From an uncultured Lachnospiraceae bacterium (GTDB taxonomy: Bacteria > Bacillota > Clostridia > Lachnospirales > Lachnospiraceae), in contig CACZBF010000004.1 in the NCBI GenBank assembly GCA_902779355.1, positions 1-64,000 of the forward strand: 64,000 nt of DNA. The letters are read 5' to 3'. The position numbers and the translations under genes were made by a program. Shown here one piece after another: positions 39,058-48,130 of the stretch. The notes beneath the pieces are model-generated. The model saw nothing but the letters and a program-made list of their open reading frames with translations, was not told the origin of the DNA and did not search any database. Each line of letters begins with the position of its first letter. Position 1 is the stretch's first letter.

Positions 39058-40458
39058 ATGGAACGGAAAAATGCATGGAAATCCTATACGTCGGCGGAAG
39101 TTAAAAGAGTATTTGATTTTTCGGATCAATACAAAGCCTTTTTGAGCGACTGCAAGACCGAACGGGAATGTGTGGCATATTTTGTGAAGAAAGCGGAAAA
39201 AGCTGGTTTCAAGAATCTGAAGGATGTGATCGCTTCCGGGAAGAAACTGAAAGCAGGCGATAAGGTCTATGCAGACAACTATGGCAAGGCCATGTCGCTT
39301 TTTGTGATCGGGACAGACCCGATCGAGCGTGGCATCAACATCCTGGGCGCGCATATCGATTCTCCGCGTCTGGATCTGAAGCAGAATCCTCTTTATGAGG
39401 ATCAGGAGCTGGTTCTTCTTGATACGCATTATTACGGCGGCGTGAAAAAGTATCAGTGGGTGACCCTTCCGCTTGCACTGCACGGTGTGATCGTCAAGAA
39501 AGACGGCAAGAAAGTTCCGGTGTGTATCGGAGAGAAGCCGGACGATCCGGTGTTTGGCGTGAGTGATCTGCTGATCCATCTTTCTGCGACGCAGCTTGAG
39601 AAAAAGGGAAATAAGGTGGTGGAAGGTGAGGACTTGAACGTCCTTGTCGGAAGCATGCCCGAGAAACCGGCGAAAGACGGCGAAAAAGAAGATGCGAAAG
39701 ATCTGGTGAAGAAAAAGATCCTGGCGCTTCTGAAGAAAGAGTACAAGATCGAGGAAGAGGACTTCCTTTCCGCAGAGATCGAGGTGGTACCGGCGGGTCC
39801 GGCCAGAGATTACGGGTTCGACCGCAGTATGATCATGGGATACGGACATGATGACAGGTGCTGCGCCTATCCGTCCTTTGAAGCACTGCTTACGATACCG
39901 CGGCCGAGACGTACAGCATGCTGTCTGCTGGTAGACAAGGAGGAGATCGGTTCTGTCGGCGCGACTGGTATGGAGTCTAAGTTCTTTGAGAATACACTTG
40001 CAGAAGTCATGAACTGTGCAGGACAATATAAGGATCTGTCCCTGCGTCGCGCGATCACGGCATCTAAAGCGCTTTCCTCCGATGTTTCCGCAGCGTTTGA
40101 CCCGAATTATCCGTCCGTGATGGAGAAAAAGAACTGTGCTTATTTCGGACGCGGCTTGGTTTTCAACAAATACACCGGTGCGAGAGGAAAATCCGGCTCC
40201 AACGATGCTAACGCGGAATATATGGGCGAAATGCGACGTATTTTCGACAAACATAAGGTGTTTTTCCAGACCGCAGAGCTCGGAAAAGTGGATCAGGGCG
40301 GCGGCGGCACGATCGCCTATATTTTCGGCAATTACGGCATGCAGGTCATTGACAGCGGCGTGGCTGTGCTGAATATGCATGCGCCGTGGGAGATCATCAG
40401 CAAAGCAGATCTCTATGAGGCATACAAGGGATATATTGCTTTCTTAAAAGAAGCTTAA
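39058..40458 (+). CDS. M18 family aminopeptidase
   Basis: Cytosolic zinc aminopeptidase (aspartyl aminopeptidase/ApeA group), 466 aa, the typical length, with GAAGGAGAAG upstream. The metal-binding GAHIDSPRLDLK (about residues 99-110), the KEEIGSVGATGMES catalytic and metal segment (about 297-310), YTGARGKSGSNDANAEY and the final MHAPWE motif with a zinc-ligand His are visible. The chain KPAKDGEKEDAKDLVKKKI is a charged insert in the dodecamer-forming domain. murB begins 6 nt after the stop. Confidence 0.93.
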   Translation: MERKNAWKSYTSAEVKRVFDFSDQYKAFLSDCKTERECVAYFVKKAEKAGFKNLKDVIASGKKLKAGDKVYADNYGKAMSLFVIGTDPIERGINILGAHIDSPRLDLKQNPLYEDQELVLLDTHYYGGVKKYQWVTLPLALHGVIVKKDGKKVPVCIGEKPDDPVFGVSDLLIHLSATQLEKKGNKVVEGEDLNVLVGSMPEKPAKDGEKEDAKDLVKKKILALLKKEYKIEEEDFLSAEIEVVPAGPARDYGFDRSMIMGYGHDDRCCAYPSFEALLTIPRPRRTACCLLVDKEEIGSVGATGMESKFFENTLAEVMNCAGQYKDLSLRRAITASKALSSDVSAAFDPNYPSVMEKKNCAYFGRGLVFNKYTGARGKSGSNDANAEYMGEMRRIFDKHKVFFQTAELGKVDQGGGGTIAYIFGNYGMQVIDSGVAVLNMHAPWEIISKADLYEAYKGYIAFLKEA

Positions 40459-40464
40459 ATAAAT

Positions 40465-41427
40465 ATGGAATTCAACGAAAATCAGTGCAATCGTATAAAA
40501 AATGATCTGGAAACGTTACTGCAGCAAGATCAAAGCAGTGCTTGCACAGCCCAGATCCTCCTGAAAGAGCCGATGCGGCTGCATACGACCTTCCGTGTCG
40601 GCGGGCCGGCAGATCTGTTTGTGATAGCGACGCCTCAAGCAGCAGCAAAGATCCGGCAATATTGTACCAAAAACGAGATGCCGTTTCTTCTAGTGGGACG
40701 CGGCAGCAACCTCCTCGTCTCCGACCGTGGACTGTGTGGTGTTGTGCTGATGCTGGAAGGGGATTCGGAGAGTGTGAAAGTTGACGGCCAGGAGCTTTCC
40801 GCTTCTGCCGGTGTCACGATGGCAGCCATTTCACGTACGGCGCAGCAGCACGGTTTGACGGGCCTTGAATTTGCATCCGGAATCCCGGGCACTGTTGGCG
40901 GCGGCGTGGTCATGAATGCCGGAGCTTACGGACAGGAGATCAAGGATGTCCTGAAGAAGGTGTCTGTCTGCAACAAAGAAGGAAGCGTGCAGGACGTGCC
41001 GGCGGAGGAACTTGCGCTTTCCTACCGGAAGAGTATCATTCCGGATCGGGATTGGATCGTGCTGTCGGCGGTCTTTTCCATGGAAAATGGAGATCCGGAT
41101 CAGATCCGTAGCACGATGGAGGATCTGACCGCGCGCCGCAAAGAAAAACAGCCTCTGGAGTTTCCCAGTGCAGGAAGCACCTTTAAGAGGCCGGAGGGTC
41201 ATTTTGCCGGGAAGCTCATCGAAGATGCAGGGCTGCGTGGATTTGCGGTAGGCGGAGCAATGGTTTCCGAGAAGCACTGTGGATTTGTGATCAATACCGG
41301 AGAGGCGACGGCGGATGATATCTGTCGCTTGATCAAACGTGTACAGGAGAAAGTGATGGAATCCAGCGGGATCCTGCTGGAGCCTGAAGTGAAATTATTG
41401 GGTTTTGACAAGGAGAAAGCACAATGA
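40465..41427 (+). CDS. murB: UDP-N-acetylmuramate dehydrogenase
   Basis: FAD enzyme reducing UDP-GlcNAc-enolpyruvate to UDP-MurNAc, 320 aa, type II length (no 50-residue type I insert). The FAD-binding parts HTTFRVGGPADLF, GRGSNLLVSDRG and GIPGTVGGGVVMNAGAYG are present. The catalytic serine segment PSAGSTFKRP (about 230-240) and the C-terminal glutamate region LEPEVKLLG are intact. There is an extra ~25-residue N-terminus. The end overlaps rapZ by ATGA, as in many Firmicutes murB-rapZ-whiA strings. Confidence 0.96.
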   Translation: MEFNENQCNRIKNDLETLLQQDQSSACTAQILLKEPMRLHTTFRVGGPADLFVIATPQAAAKIRQYCTKNEMPFLLVGRGSNLLVSDRGLCGVVLMLEGDSESVKVDGQELSASAGVTMAAISRTAQQHGLTGLEFASGIPGTVGGGVVMNAGAYGQEIKDVLKKVSVCNKEGSVQDVPAEELALSYRKSIIPDRDWIVLSAVFSMENGDPDQIRSTMEDLTARRKEKQPLEFPSAGSTFKRPEGHFAGKLIEDAGLRGFAVGGAMVSEKHCGFVINTGEATADDICRLIKRVQEKVMESSGILLEPEVKLLGFDKEKAQ

Positions 41428-42290
41428 GATTTGTGATCCTTACCGGAATGTCGGGCGCGGGGAAGAGCACCGCGATGAAAATGATGGAGGATATCGGGTA
41501 TTATTGCGTGGACAACCTCCCGATCTCTCTTCTGGAGCCTTTTATGGAACTTTCTGCGCAAAGCGGTGAGCTGCAGAAAGTTGCAGTAGGCATCGACGTC
41601 CGGAGCGGGAGGCCGTTTGAAGAGCTGGAAGAGGCCCTTGCGCAGGCAAAAAAAGACGGCTGGAACTTTGAGGTACTGTTTATGGAGGCGGATGATGATG
41701 TGCTCCTGAAACGGTACAAGGAAACCCGGCGCAGCCATCCGCTCGCGGAGAGCAACCGTCTGGAGACCGGGATCGGGATGGAACGGAAACACCTGCAGAA
41801 ATTGCGGAAACAGGCGGATCATATCATTAATACCAGCCATCTCCTGACGCGCGAGCTCAAGGAAGAGATCAACCGTATTTTTCTGGAGGATCAAAGCTAC
41901 AAGAATCTGTTTATCACGATCCTTTCCTTCGGTTATAAATTCGGAATACCGACGGATTCGGATCTGGTTTTTGATGTCAGGTTCCTGCCGAACCCCTTCT
42001 ATGTGGAGGGCCTTCGTAACAAAACCGGTGAGGATAAAGAAGTACGCGACTACGTCATGCAGTTTCCGGAGGCGCATACATTCCTGGATAAGCTGACAGA
42101 TCTGATCGATTTTCTGCTGCCGAATTATGTGTCGGAAGGAAAGAGCCGGCTCGTCATCAGCATCGGTTGTACCGGCGGCAAGCACCGGTCCGTGACGCTG
42201 GCAAAGGAGCTTTACGGGAGACTCATCAACAACGAAGGATATGCTTTAAAGATCGAACATCGTGACATCACACGCAATGCAGGGCGGTAA
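41424..42290 (+). CDS. rapZ: RNase adapter / nucleotide-binding protein RapZ (YvcJ)
   Basis: P-loop protein of 288 aa binding nucleotides and, in Bacillus, UDP-GlcNAc-related metabolites. In E. coli the homologue guides RNase E to small RNA. Walker A GMSGAGKST lies at residues 8-16. Conserved ETRRSHPL, DVRFLPNPF and the C-terminal SIGCTGGKHRSV motif are intact. It starts within the murB stop (ATGA), and whiA begins 4 nt after its stop. Confidence 0.95.
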   Translation: MRFVILTGMSGAGKSTAMKMMEDIGYYCVDNLPISLLEPFMELSAQSGELQKVAVGIDVRSGRPFEELEEALAQAKKDGWNFEVLFMEADDDVLLKRYKETRRSHPLAESNRLETGIGMERKHLQKLRKQADHIINTSHLLTRELKEEINRIFLEDQSYKNLFITILSFGYKFGIPTDSDLVFDVRFLPNPFYVEGLRNKTGEDKEVRDYVMQFPEAHTFLDKLTDLIDFLLPNYVSEGKSRLVISIGCTGGKHRSVTLAKELYGRLINNEGYALKIEHRDITRNAGR

Positions 42291-42294
42291 AGAC

Positions 42295-42936
42295 ATGTCT
42301 TTTGCGGGAAAAGTAAAGGAAGAGCTTTCCGGAAAAAAACGGAAGGAAAAGGACAAAGACCGTCAGATTTTGCGTGATGCCTTTCTTTCTTCCGGTACCA
42401 TGAGTGATCCGGAAAAGTCCTATCATTTTGAACTGATCTTCCGTGAAAGGGAGGAAGCCGAGAAGATGCTTACCGTGATGGAGCATCTTTCGCTTTCCGG
42501 GAAGATCATGGAGCGGAAAGGTCATATCGTGGTGTATCTGAAGGAGAGTGACGAGATTTCCGATGCGCTGAAAATGATGGGCGCCTACCGTTGTTGTATG
42601 GAGTTTGAAAATACGCGGATCCTAAAGGAAATGCGCAATTCCGTGAACCGGAAGGTCAACTGTGAGACCGCAAATATCCATAAGACCGTCGGCGCGGCAG
42701 TGCGGCAGCTGGAAGACATCCGCCTGATCGAAGAAACGATCGGATTATCCGAACTGCCGGAAGCACTTCGTGAAATGGCAGAGATCAGAACGCGCTATCC
42801 GGACGCCACATTGGCGGAACTTGGAGAGTATTTTACCCCACCTGTCGGAAAAAGCGGCGTCAATCACAGGCTTCGTAAGATTGCGGCGATTGCCGACAAA
42901 CTAAGGGGTCAGGGCGAAAAAACAGCGAATCAATAA
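42295..42936 (+). CDS. whiA: Short WhiA-like DNA-binding protein lacking the first LAGLIDADG lobe
   Basis: 213 aa against roughly 310-320 for the family. The family start MSFAGKVKEEL is kept. After a short Lys-rich link (SGKKRKEKDKDR) the sequence jumps to the second LAGLIDADG-like repeat (LRDAFLSSGTMSDPEKSYHFELIF), then the full C-terminal part (MRNSVNRKVNCETANIHKT, ETIGLSELPEALREMAEIR) and the HTH (KSGVNHRLRKI). About 100 residues are missing, including the first repeat. The region cannot be hidden upstream because rapZ ends 4 nt before the start. An in-frame start 11 codons earlier overlaps rapZ. Function in division or chromosome segregation is presumably kept, but altered binding is possible. 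Confidence 0.88.
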   Translation: MSFAGKVKEELSGKKRKEKDKDRQILRDAFLSSGTMSDPEKSYHFELIFREREEAEKMLTVMEHLSLSGKIMERKGHIVVYLKESDEISDALKMMGAYRCCMEFENTRILKEMRNSVNRKVNCETANIHKTVGAAVRQLEDIRLIEETIGLSELPEALREMAEIRTRYPDATLAELGEYFTPPVGKSGVNHRLRKIAAIADKLRGQGEKTANQ

Positions 42937-42975
42937 GAAAGATCTGTATAATTAAATGGAGAATTAATATTCAGG

Positions 42976-43872
42976 ATGAGAAGAGCACTATTTGTTTTTA
43001 ACATGCGTTCGGGAAAAGGCATGATCAAAAGCAAGATCGCAGACGTTCTTGATACGCTCGTGAAAGCCGGGTATGAGGTTACTGCGCATCCCACGCAGGA
43101 GGGCGGAGACGCCGAACGACTTGTACAGGATAAGGCGGCAGACTATGACCTGATCGTATGCAGCGGCGGAGACGGGACGTTGGATGAAACTGTGACCGGT
43201 ATGATCCGCGGGGGTCACCGGGTACCCATAGGCTATATCCCGACCGGCAGCACGAATGATTTCGGCACGACCTTAAAAATCCCGAAGGACATCACCAAAG
43301 CGGCGGAGATTGCCGCAAACGGAGAAGATTATGCTTGCGATATCGGCGAATTCAATGATGACAGCTTCGTCTATATCGCAGCCTTTGGTCTTTTTACGGA
43401 TATTTCGTATGGGACGAGCCAGCAGATGAAAAATGCGTTCGGGCATGCGGCATATCTCTTCGAACTGGCAAAACAGTTCGGGAGGCCGATCCCCGGATAT
43501 GAGATGCGGGTCGAGGTGAACGGAGAAGTGCTGGAGGACCGTTTTTCCTATGGGATGATCACGAATTCTTCGTCTGTCGGAGGGATCAAGGACCTGACCG
43601 GAAAAAATGTCGATCTTGCCGACGGCCTCTTGGAAGTGACGCTGGTACGGGAGCCAAAGAATCCGCTGGAGCTGAATGAAATCCTGACAAGGCTTGCAAA
43701 CCTGACCTCGGAATCCAAACTGGTGCATGCGGTGAAGACGGACCATCTGACTCTGCACGCAGCAGAACCGATGGCCTGGACGATCGACGGTGACTACGGC
43801 GGGACCTTCACGGATGTCGAGATCTCCTGTAAAAAACAGGCGGTGGATTTTCGCGTCCGGAAGAAGAAGTGA
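42976..43872 (+). CDS. Diacylglycerol kinase family lipid kinase (YegS/DagK-like)
   Basis: 298 aa. The catalytic-domain motifs SGGDGTLDETVTGM (about residues 57-70) and PTGSTNDF (about 88-95) are diagnostic. The C-terminal beta-sandwich includes DGLLEVTLVREP and WTIDGDYGG. Members phosphorylate diacylglycerol or undecaprenol-like lipids at the membrane surface. A TATAAT at 42947-42952 without a clear -35 precedes it, and the ribosome site is weak. Confidence 0.92.
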   Translation: MRRALFVFNMRSGKGMIKSKIADVLDTLVKAGYEVTAHPTQEGGDAERLVQDKAADYDLIVCSGGDGTLDETVTGMIRGGHRVPIGYIPTGSTNDFGTTLKIPKDITKAAEIAANGEDYACDIGEFNDDSFVYIAAFGLFTDISYGTSQQMKNAFGHAAYLFELAKQFGRPIPGYEMRVEVNGEVLEDRFSYGMITNSSSVGGIKDLTGKNVDLADGLLEVTLVREPKNPLELNEILTRLANLTSESKLVHAVKTDHLTLHAAEPMAWTIDGDYGGTFTDVEISCKKQAVDFRVRKKK

Positions 43873-43902
43873 TCGTGGCGGCGCGGGAGGCACAAGTAAT
43901 CA

Positions 43903-43931
43903 TTGAATTTCGGCAGTAATCGTGCTAGAAT
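43903..43931 (+). promoter_or_regulatory. fba promoter
   Basis: TTGAAT (43903-43908), 17-nt spacer, TAGAAT (43926-43931), leader of about 45 nt to the start at 43984. Confidence 0.65.
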
Positions 43932-43983
43932 AGATGCACAGGCGTTTTCACGCAAATAATACAAAATTTATGGAGGGAAAGAA

Positions 43984-44847
43984 ATGTTAGTATCAGCTAC
44001 AGAGATGCTGCAGAAGGCAAAAGCAGGCCACTATGCGGTAGGACAGTTTAACATCAACAACCTGGAGTGGACGAAGGCAATCCTTCAGACCGCGCAGGAG
44101 CTGAATTCCCCGGTGATCCTTGGCGTATCCGAGGGCGCAGGCAAGTATATGGGTGGTTTCCGTACGGTTCAGGCCATGGTAGAGGCTATGGACAAGGAGT
44201 TCAAGATTACGGTTCCGGTTGCGACCCATCTGGATCATGGTACGTACGAAGGCTGCTATAAGTGCATCAAAGCCGGCTTTACTTCCATTATGTTTGATGG
44301 TTCTCACTACGCAATCGAAGAGAACGTCGCAAAGACGACGGAGCTTGTAAACGTTGCACATGCACTCGGTCTTTCCATTGAGGCTGAGGTTGGCGCGATC
44401 GGCGGTGAAGAAGACGGTGTCATCGGCAAGGGCGAATGTGCAGATCCGGATGAGTGCAAGGCAATCGCAGATCTCGGTGTAGATATGCTCGCTGCCGGCA
44501 TCGGCAACATCCACGGCAAATATCCGGCTGACTGGGAAGGACTTTCCTTTGAAACGCTGGATGCGATCCAGAAGAAGACCGGCACGATGCCGCTCGTATT
44601 GCACGGCGGTTCCGGTATCCCGGAGGAGATGGTAAAGAAAGCCATCACGCTCGGCGTATCCAAGGTTAACGTCAATACGGAGTGCCAGCTTGCATTCGCA
44701 GATGCGACCCGCAAGTATGTTGAAGCAGGCAAGGATCTCGAGGGTAAGGGATTTGACCCGAGAAAACTTCTTGCACCGGGCTTTGAAGCGATCAAGGCAA
44801 CCGTGAAAGACAAGATGGAGCTGTTCGGTTCCGTTGGAAAGGCTTGA
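43984..44847 (+). CDS. fba: Class II fructose-bisphosphate aldolase
   Basis: Zinc aldolase of glycolysis, 287 aa. Zinc and substrate residues are seen in THLDHGTYEGC (about residues 80-90), SIEAEVGAIGGEEDGV, GNIHGKY and LHGGSGIPEE. The start is preceded by TGGAGGGAAAG. It is a single gene with its own promoter and a strong 14-bp hairpin after it. A second, diverged class II aldolase lies at 52444-53292 in the accessory region. Confidence 0.95.
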   Translation: MLVSATEMLQKAKAGHYAVGQFNINNLEWTKAILQTAQELNSPVILGVSEGAGKYMGGFRTVQAMVEAMDKEFKITVPVATHLDHGTYEGCYKCIKAGFTSIMFDGSHYAIEENVAKTTELVNVAHALGLSIEAEVGAIGGEEDGVIGKGECADPDECKAIADLGVDMLAAGIGNIHGKYPADWEGLSFETLDAIQKKTGTMPLVLHGGSGIPEEMVKKAITLGVSKVNVNTECQLAFADATRKYVEAGKDLEGKGFDPRKLLAPGFEAIKATVKDKMELFGSVGKA

Positions 44848-44869
44848 GAAGCACATGATACAGAACGGT

Positions 44870-44906
44870 ACAAGGGTACTCCGGTTGCGGAGTACCCTTG
44901 TCTTGG
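44870..44906 (+). terminator. Terminator after fba
   Basis: A perfect 14-bp stem (44870-44883 with 44888-44901) with a GTTG loop; the tract after it is only partly T-rich (CTTGG). Confidence 0.7.
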
Positions 44907-44926
44907 TATGAGGAGGATAAGAGTAC

Positions 44927-47050
44927 ATGAGTGAAGCGGCGTATTTTAACGTGGCGGACATTTTCGGAGAAAATGTGTTCAATGATGCGGTTATGCAGGA
45001 GCGTCTCCCGAAGAAGGTCTATAAAAAGCTGCGGGAGGTCATCGAAGAGGGCCAGGACCTGGATCTGGAAACCGCAGACGTGATCGCACATGAGATGAAG
45101 GAGTGGGCGATCGAGAAAGGGGCAACCCATTATACGCATTGGTTCCAGCCGATGACAGGTGTCACGGCGGAGAAGCACGATTCCTTTATTTCCGCACCGC
45201 TTCCCAGTGGCAAGATCCTCATGAGTTTTTCAGGAAAAGAACTGATCAAAGGGGAGCCGGATGCATCATCATTCCCGTCCGGCGGCCTTCGCGCCACCTT
45301 TGAAGCCAGAGGCTATACGGCATGGGACTGCACGTCTCCGGCGTTTGTCCGGCAGGATGCGGCAGGCGCAACGTTATGTATTCCGACGGCGTTCTGTTCT
45401 TATACGGGCGAGGCGCTCGACCAGAAAACACCGTTGCTGCGCTCTATGGAAGCAATCAACGAGCAGTCGCTGCGGCTGATCCGGCTTTTCGGCAATACGA
45501 CGTCAAAGCGTGTGACACCGTCTGTCGGCGCAGAGCAGGAGTATTTTCTTGTCGATCGACAGAAATATCTGAAACGGAAAGATCTGATCTTTACCAGCAG
45601 AACGCTTTTCGGTGCGATGCCTCCGAAGGGGCAGGAAATGGATGACCACTATTATGGTGCGATCAGAGAGCGTGTGGCTTCCTTTATGCGCGATGTGAAT
45701 AAGGAACTCTGGAAGCTCGGCGTGACTGCAAAGACACAGCATAACGAAGTGGCACCGGCGCAGCATGAGTTGGCCGAAATCTATTCTGAAGCGAATGTGG
45801 CGGTGGATCATAACCAGATCGTGATGGAGACGTTAAAGCGTGTGGCGTATCGCCATGACCTTCATTGTCTGCTGCATGAAAAACCGTTTGCAGGTGTCAA
45901 TGGCTCCGGTAAGCACAACAACTGGTCATTGTCCACGGATGACGGCATGAATCTGCTGGATCCCGGGAAACGCCCGCACGAAAATACACAGTTTCTGCTT
46001 GTTCTTGCGTGTATCCTCAAAGCAGTCGATGAGCATGCTGATCTGCTACGGGCTTCTGCAGCGGATGTCGGAAATGATCACCGGCTTGGCGCGAACGAGG
46101 CACCGCCTGCGATCCTGTCCGTCTTTTTGGGAGAGCAGCTGACCGATGTCGTGACCCAGCTCATTGCAACCGGATCTGCGACCCATTCTCTCCATCGTGA
46201 GAAATTGGAGACGGGCGTGAGGACATTGCCCGACTTTATGAAAGATGCGACGGATCGGAACCGGACTTCGCCGTTTGCCTTTACCGGGAACAAATTCGAG
46301 TTCCGTATGGTGGGCTCCAAGGATTCCATCGCGCAGCCGAATATTGTCCTGAATACGATCGTTGCGGAGGCATTTTCCGATGCCTGTGATAAACTGGAAA
46401 AGGCCAAGGATTTTGATGCAGCCGTACACGATCTGACAAAGCAGCTTTTAGAAGAGCATCAGCGGATCATTTTCAATGGAGACGGCTATTCGGAAGAATG
46501 GGTGGAGGAAGCCAAAAAGCGCGGTCTCCCGAATCTGCGTTCCATGGTGGAAGCGATCCCTGCTTACATTGCAAAAAATAACGTCAAGGCATTTGAGAAG
46601 TTCCATGTCTTCACAAAGACGGAGCTGGAATCTCGTGTGGAGATCCAGTACGAGATCTATGCCAAGACCATCAATATCGAAGCCAAGTCTATGATCGATA
46701 TTGCCAGCAAGCACATCATCCCGGCGATCATCCGCTATACGACGCGGCTCGCAGACTCCATCAATCAGGTGCGCCAGGCCTTGGAAGACGCGGATGTGTC
46801 TGTACAGACGGAGCTTCTTGCAGAGGCATTAGACCTTCTTTCCGACACGAAGATGGCGCTCGCGAAGCTGATCGACGAGGATGAGAAAGCATCTGCCATG
46901 AAAGAGGGCAAAGCGCAGGCGAAATACTATTATGAAAAGGTATTTGCCGCGATGAAGGCGCTTCGCGCGCCGGTCGACCGTCTGGAGATGATCGTGGATA
47001 AGGAGCTTTGGCCGATGCCATCCTACGGTGACCTGATCTTCGAGGTGTAA
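44927..47050 (+). CDS. glnA: Glutamine synthetase type III
   Basis: Ammonia-assimilating ATP-dependent glutamine synthetase of the large GSIII (GlnN) type, 707 aa, dodecameric in relatives. The GSIII hallmark [27 protein letters not shown] (positions ~107-133) is present. Catalytic [32 protein letters not shown], the [13 protein letters not shown]-binding segment and [19 protein letters not shown] (ammonium/ATP sites) are also present. Good ribosome site GAGGAGG. The adjacent fba terminator separates it from glycolysis. YigZ follows 20 nt later. Confidence 0.96.
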   Translation: MSEAAYFNVADIFGENVFNDAVMQERLPKKVYKKLREVIEEGQDLDLETADVIAHEMKEWAIEKGATHYTHWFQPMTGVTAEKHDSFISAPLPSGKILMSFSGKELIKGEPDASSFPSGGLRATFEARGYTAWDCTSPAFVRQDAAGATLCIPTAFCSYTGEALDQKTPLLRSMEAINEQSLRLIRLFGNTTSKRVTPSVGAEQEYFLVDRQKYLKRKDLIFTSRTLFGAMPPKGQEMDDHYYGAIRERVASFMRDVNKELWKLGVTAKTQHNEVAPAQHELAEIYSEANVAVDHNQIVMETLKRVAYRHDLHCLLHEKPFAGVNGSGKHNNWSLSTDDGMNLLDPGKRPHENTQFLLVLACILKAVDEHADLLRASAADVGNDHRLGANEAPPAILSVFLGEQLTDVVTQLIATGSATHSLHREKLETGVRTLPDFMKDATDRNRTSPFAFTGNKFEFRMVGSKDSIAQPNIVLNTIVAEAFSDACDKLEKAKDFDAAVHDLTKQLLEEHQRIIFNGDGYSEEWVEEAKKRGLPNLRSMVEAIPAYIAKNNVKAFEKFHVFTKTELESRVEIQYEIYAKTINIEAKSMIDIASKHIIPAIIRYTTRLADSINQVRQALEDADVSVQTELLAEALDLLSDTKMALAKLIDEDEKASAMKEGKAQAKYYYEKVFAAMKALRAPVDRLEMIVDKELWPMPSYGDLIFEV

Positions 47051-47070
47051 GCAACCCAAGGGGATGACCT

Positions 47071-47730
47071 GTGGAAGAAAAGAAGACGCGGTTCGTCTAC
47101 GAAGGCGGGATCGGAGAGATCGAGGAAAAGAAGTCACGTTTTATTGCGGCGGTACAGAGCGTCCACTCCGAGGAAGAAGCACTTGCCTTTCTGGCGGCGA
47201 AGAAAAAGGAATACTATGACGCCAGGCATAACTGCCATGCGTTTGTGATCGGTGAGGGAAACCGGATCCAGCGATGCTCCGATGACGGCGAACCCTCCGG
47301 AACCGCCGGCAGACCCATGCTGGAAATCCTCCTGCACGAGCATCTGGAGGACACCATCGTGGTTGTGACCAGATATTTCGGCGGGACGCTGCTCGGTACA
47401 GGCGGACTCGTGCGTGCCTATCAGGCAGCAGTCCAGGCGGGTCTTGCGGCAAGCCGCATTGCGGAACGCCGCTTCGGAAGAGAGTTGTCTGTTGAGGCTT
47501 CATACACCGACCTTGACCGCCTGCAGCGTTATGCTGCGAAGCAGCAGTTGACGATCCACGACAGCATCTATGCAGAGAATGTCACGCTCCGCCTGATGAT
47601 CCCGGAGGAGTCCGTACAGACAGTGCTTATGGAGCTGACGGATCTGACCGAGGGCAGGGCAAAACTCTCCTGCAAGGAGACGGAAGCCTATGCCGAGATA
47701 GACGGAAAAATCATAAGGTTTTCTTCTTGA
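47071..47730 (+). CDS. YigZ/IMPACT family protein
   Basis: 219 aa with a GTG start (AAGGGG upstream). The N-terminal UPF0029 domain is recognised by KSRFIAAV, NCHAFVIG, DDGEPSGTAGRPMLEIL and VTRYFGGTLLGTGGLVRAY (residues ~20-120). A C-terminal DUF1949 domain follows. The family is related to eukaryotic IMPACT, a translation regulator; the bacterial role is uncertain. The tRNA-Gln promoter overlaps its stop codon. Confidence 0.92.
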   Translation: MEEKKTRFVYEGGIGEIEEKKSRFIAAVQSVHSEEEALAFLAAKKKEYYDARHNCHAFVIGEGNRIQRCSDDGEPSGTAGRPMLEILLHEHLEDTIVVVTRYFGGTLLGTGGLVRAYQAAVQAGLAASRIAERRFGRELSVEASYTDLDRLQRYAAKQQLTIHDSIYAENVTLRLMIPEESVQTVLMELTDLTEGRAKLSCKETEAYAEIDGKIIRFSS

Positions 47731-47755
47731 CATTTCGGCACATCATCAGTATAAT
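47727..47755 (+). promoter_or_regulatory. tRNA-Gln promoter
   Basis: Consensus TTGACA (47727-47732), 17-nt spacer, consensus TATAAT (47750-47755). The -35 overlaps the stop of the YigZ gene. Confidence 0.88.
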
Positions 47756-47770
47756 AGCACTTGTGCTCAA

Positions 47771-47842
47771 AGCCCATTCGCCAAATGGTAAGGCAGCGGA
47801 CTCTGACTCCGTCATTTCCAGGTTCGAGTCCTGGATGGGCTG
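47771..47842 (+). tRNA. tRNA-Gln(CTG)
   Basis: A 72-nt cloverleaf. Acceptor AGCCCAT pairs with ATGGGCT, discriminator G, D-arm CGCC...GGTAAGG, anticodon loop CTCTGAC giving anticodon CTG, and T-arm CCAGGTTCGAGTCCTGG. No CCA is encoded. It reads glutamine CAG codons. The 3' half is the kind of site used by tyrosine integrases, and accessory DNA begins right after it. Confidence 0.92.
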
Positions 47843-47848
47843 GTATTC

Positions 47849-47890
47849 GTCATAAGGAGGGACCCACGAAGTGGGAGGATTACTTATGAC
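47849..47890. repeat. Composite palindromic hairpin, second copy of the design
   Basis: Outer stem GTCATAAG (47849-47856) with CTTATGAC (47883-47890), purine-rich internal loops, inner stem CCCAC/GTGGG with a GAA triloop. Same architecture as 25326-25364, with unrelated stem sequence. It lies 6 nt after the tRNA. Confidence 0.55.
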
Positions 47891-47915
47891 CTGCGCGCCA
47901 TCAGGCGCTACTAAC

Positions 47916-47957
47916 AAAGACCTCGCAGCGGAAACGCCTGCGGGGTCTTTGCTTGTA
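47916..47957 (+). terminator. Terminator after tRNA-Gln
   Basis: A 13-bp stem (47916-47928 with 47938-47950, one G-T wobble) and 9-nt GAAA-containing loop. The 3' arm ends in TTT, followed by GCTTG. Confidence 0.7.
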
Positions 47958-48000
47958 GAGCTGATGCGGGGCTGCGAGAGATATTAAATGAAGTTTCAAT

Positions 48001-48061
48001 TTCACATAACTTGTTATATCTTCACATATTCTCTAAAAAATTTGTGTCAACGTTGTGTCAA
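48001..48061. repeat. Short direct repeats next to the tRNA
   Basis: TTCACATA occurs twice (48001-48008, 48021-48028) and TTGTGTCAA twice (48042-48050, 48053-48061, 11-nt period). Clustered short repeats close to a tRNA are seen in integrase or excisionase binding regions. No integrase gene is in the window, so this is only a candidate attachment region remnant. Confidence 0.35.
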
Positions 48062-48093
48062 AATTGAGTCAGGGAGAGAGCTATGTGACTAAG

Positions 48094-48130
48094 ATCCGCA
48101 GGTCATTTTGAAGATGATCTGCGGATTTTC
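48094..48130 (+). terminator. Second terminator in the gap
   Basis: A 13-bp stem (48094-48106 with 48114-48126, one G-T wobble), 7-nt loop, T-run. No gene lies immediately upstream, so it may be the relic end of a lost gene. Confidence 0.7.

Noticed and set aside
38914..40380. 488-codon minus-strand frame opposite the M18 aminopeptidase
   Set aside because: Antisense of a complete enzyme gene, with no ribosome site.
42262..42294. Missing WhiA lobe hidden by a frameshift upstream
   Set aside because: The upstream DNA is the intact end of rapZ and the WhiA N-terminal signature is already present, so no frameshift can restore the lobe.
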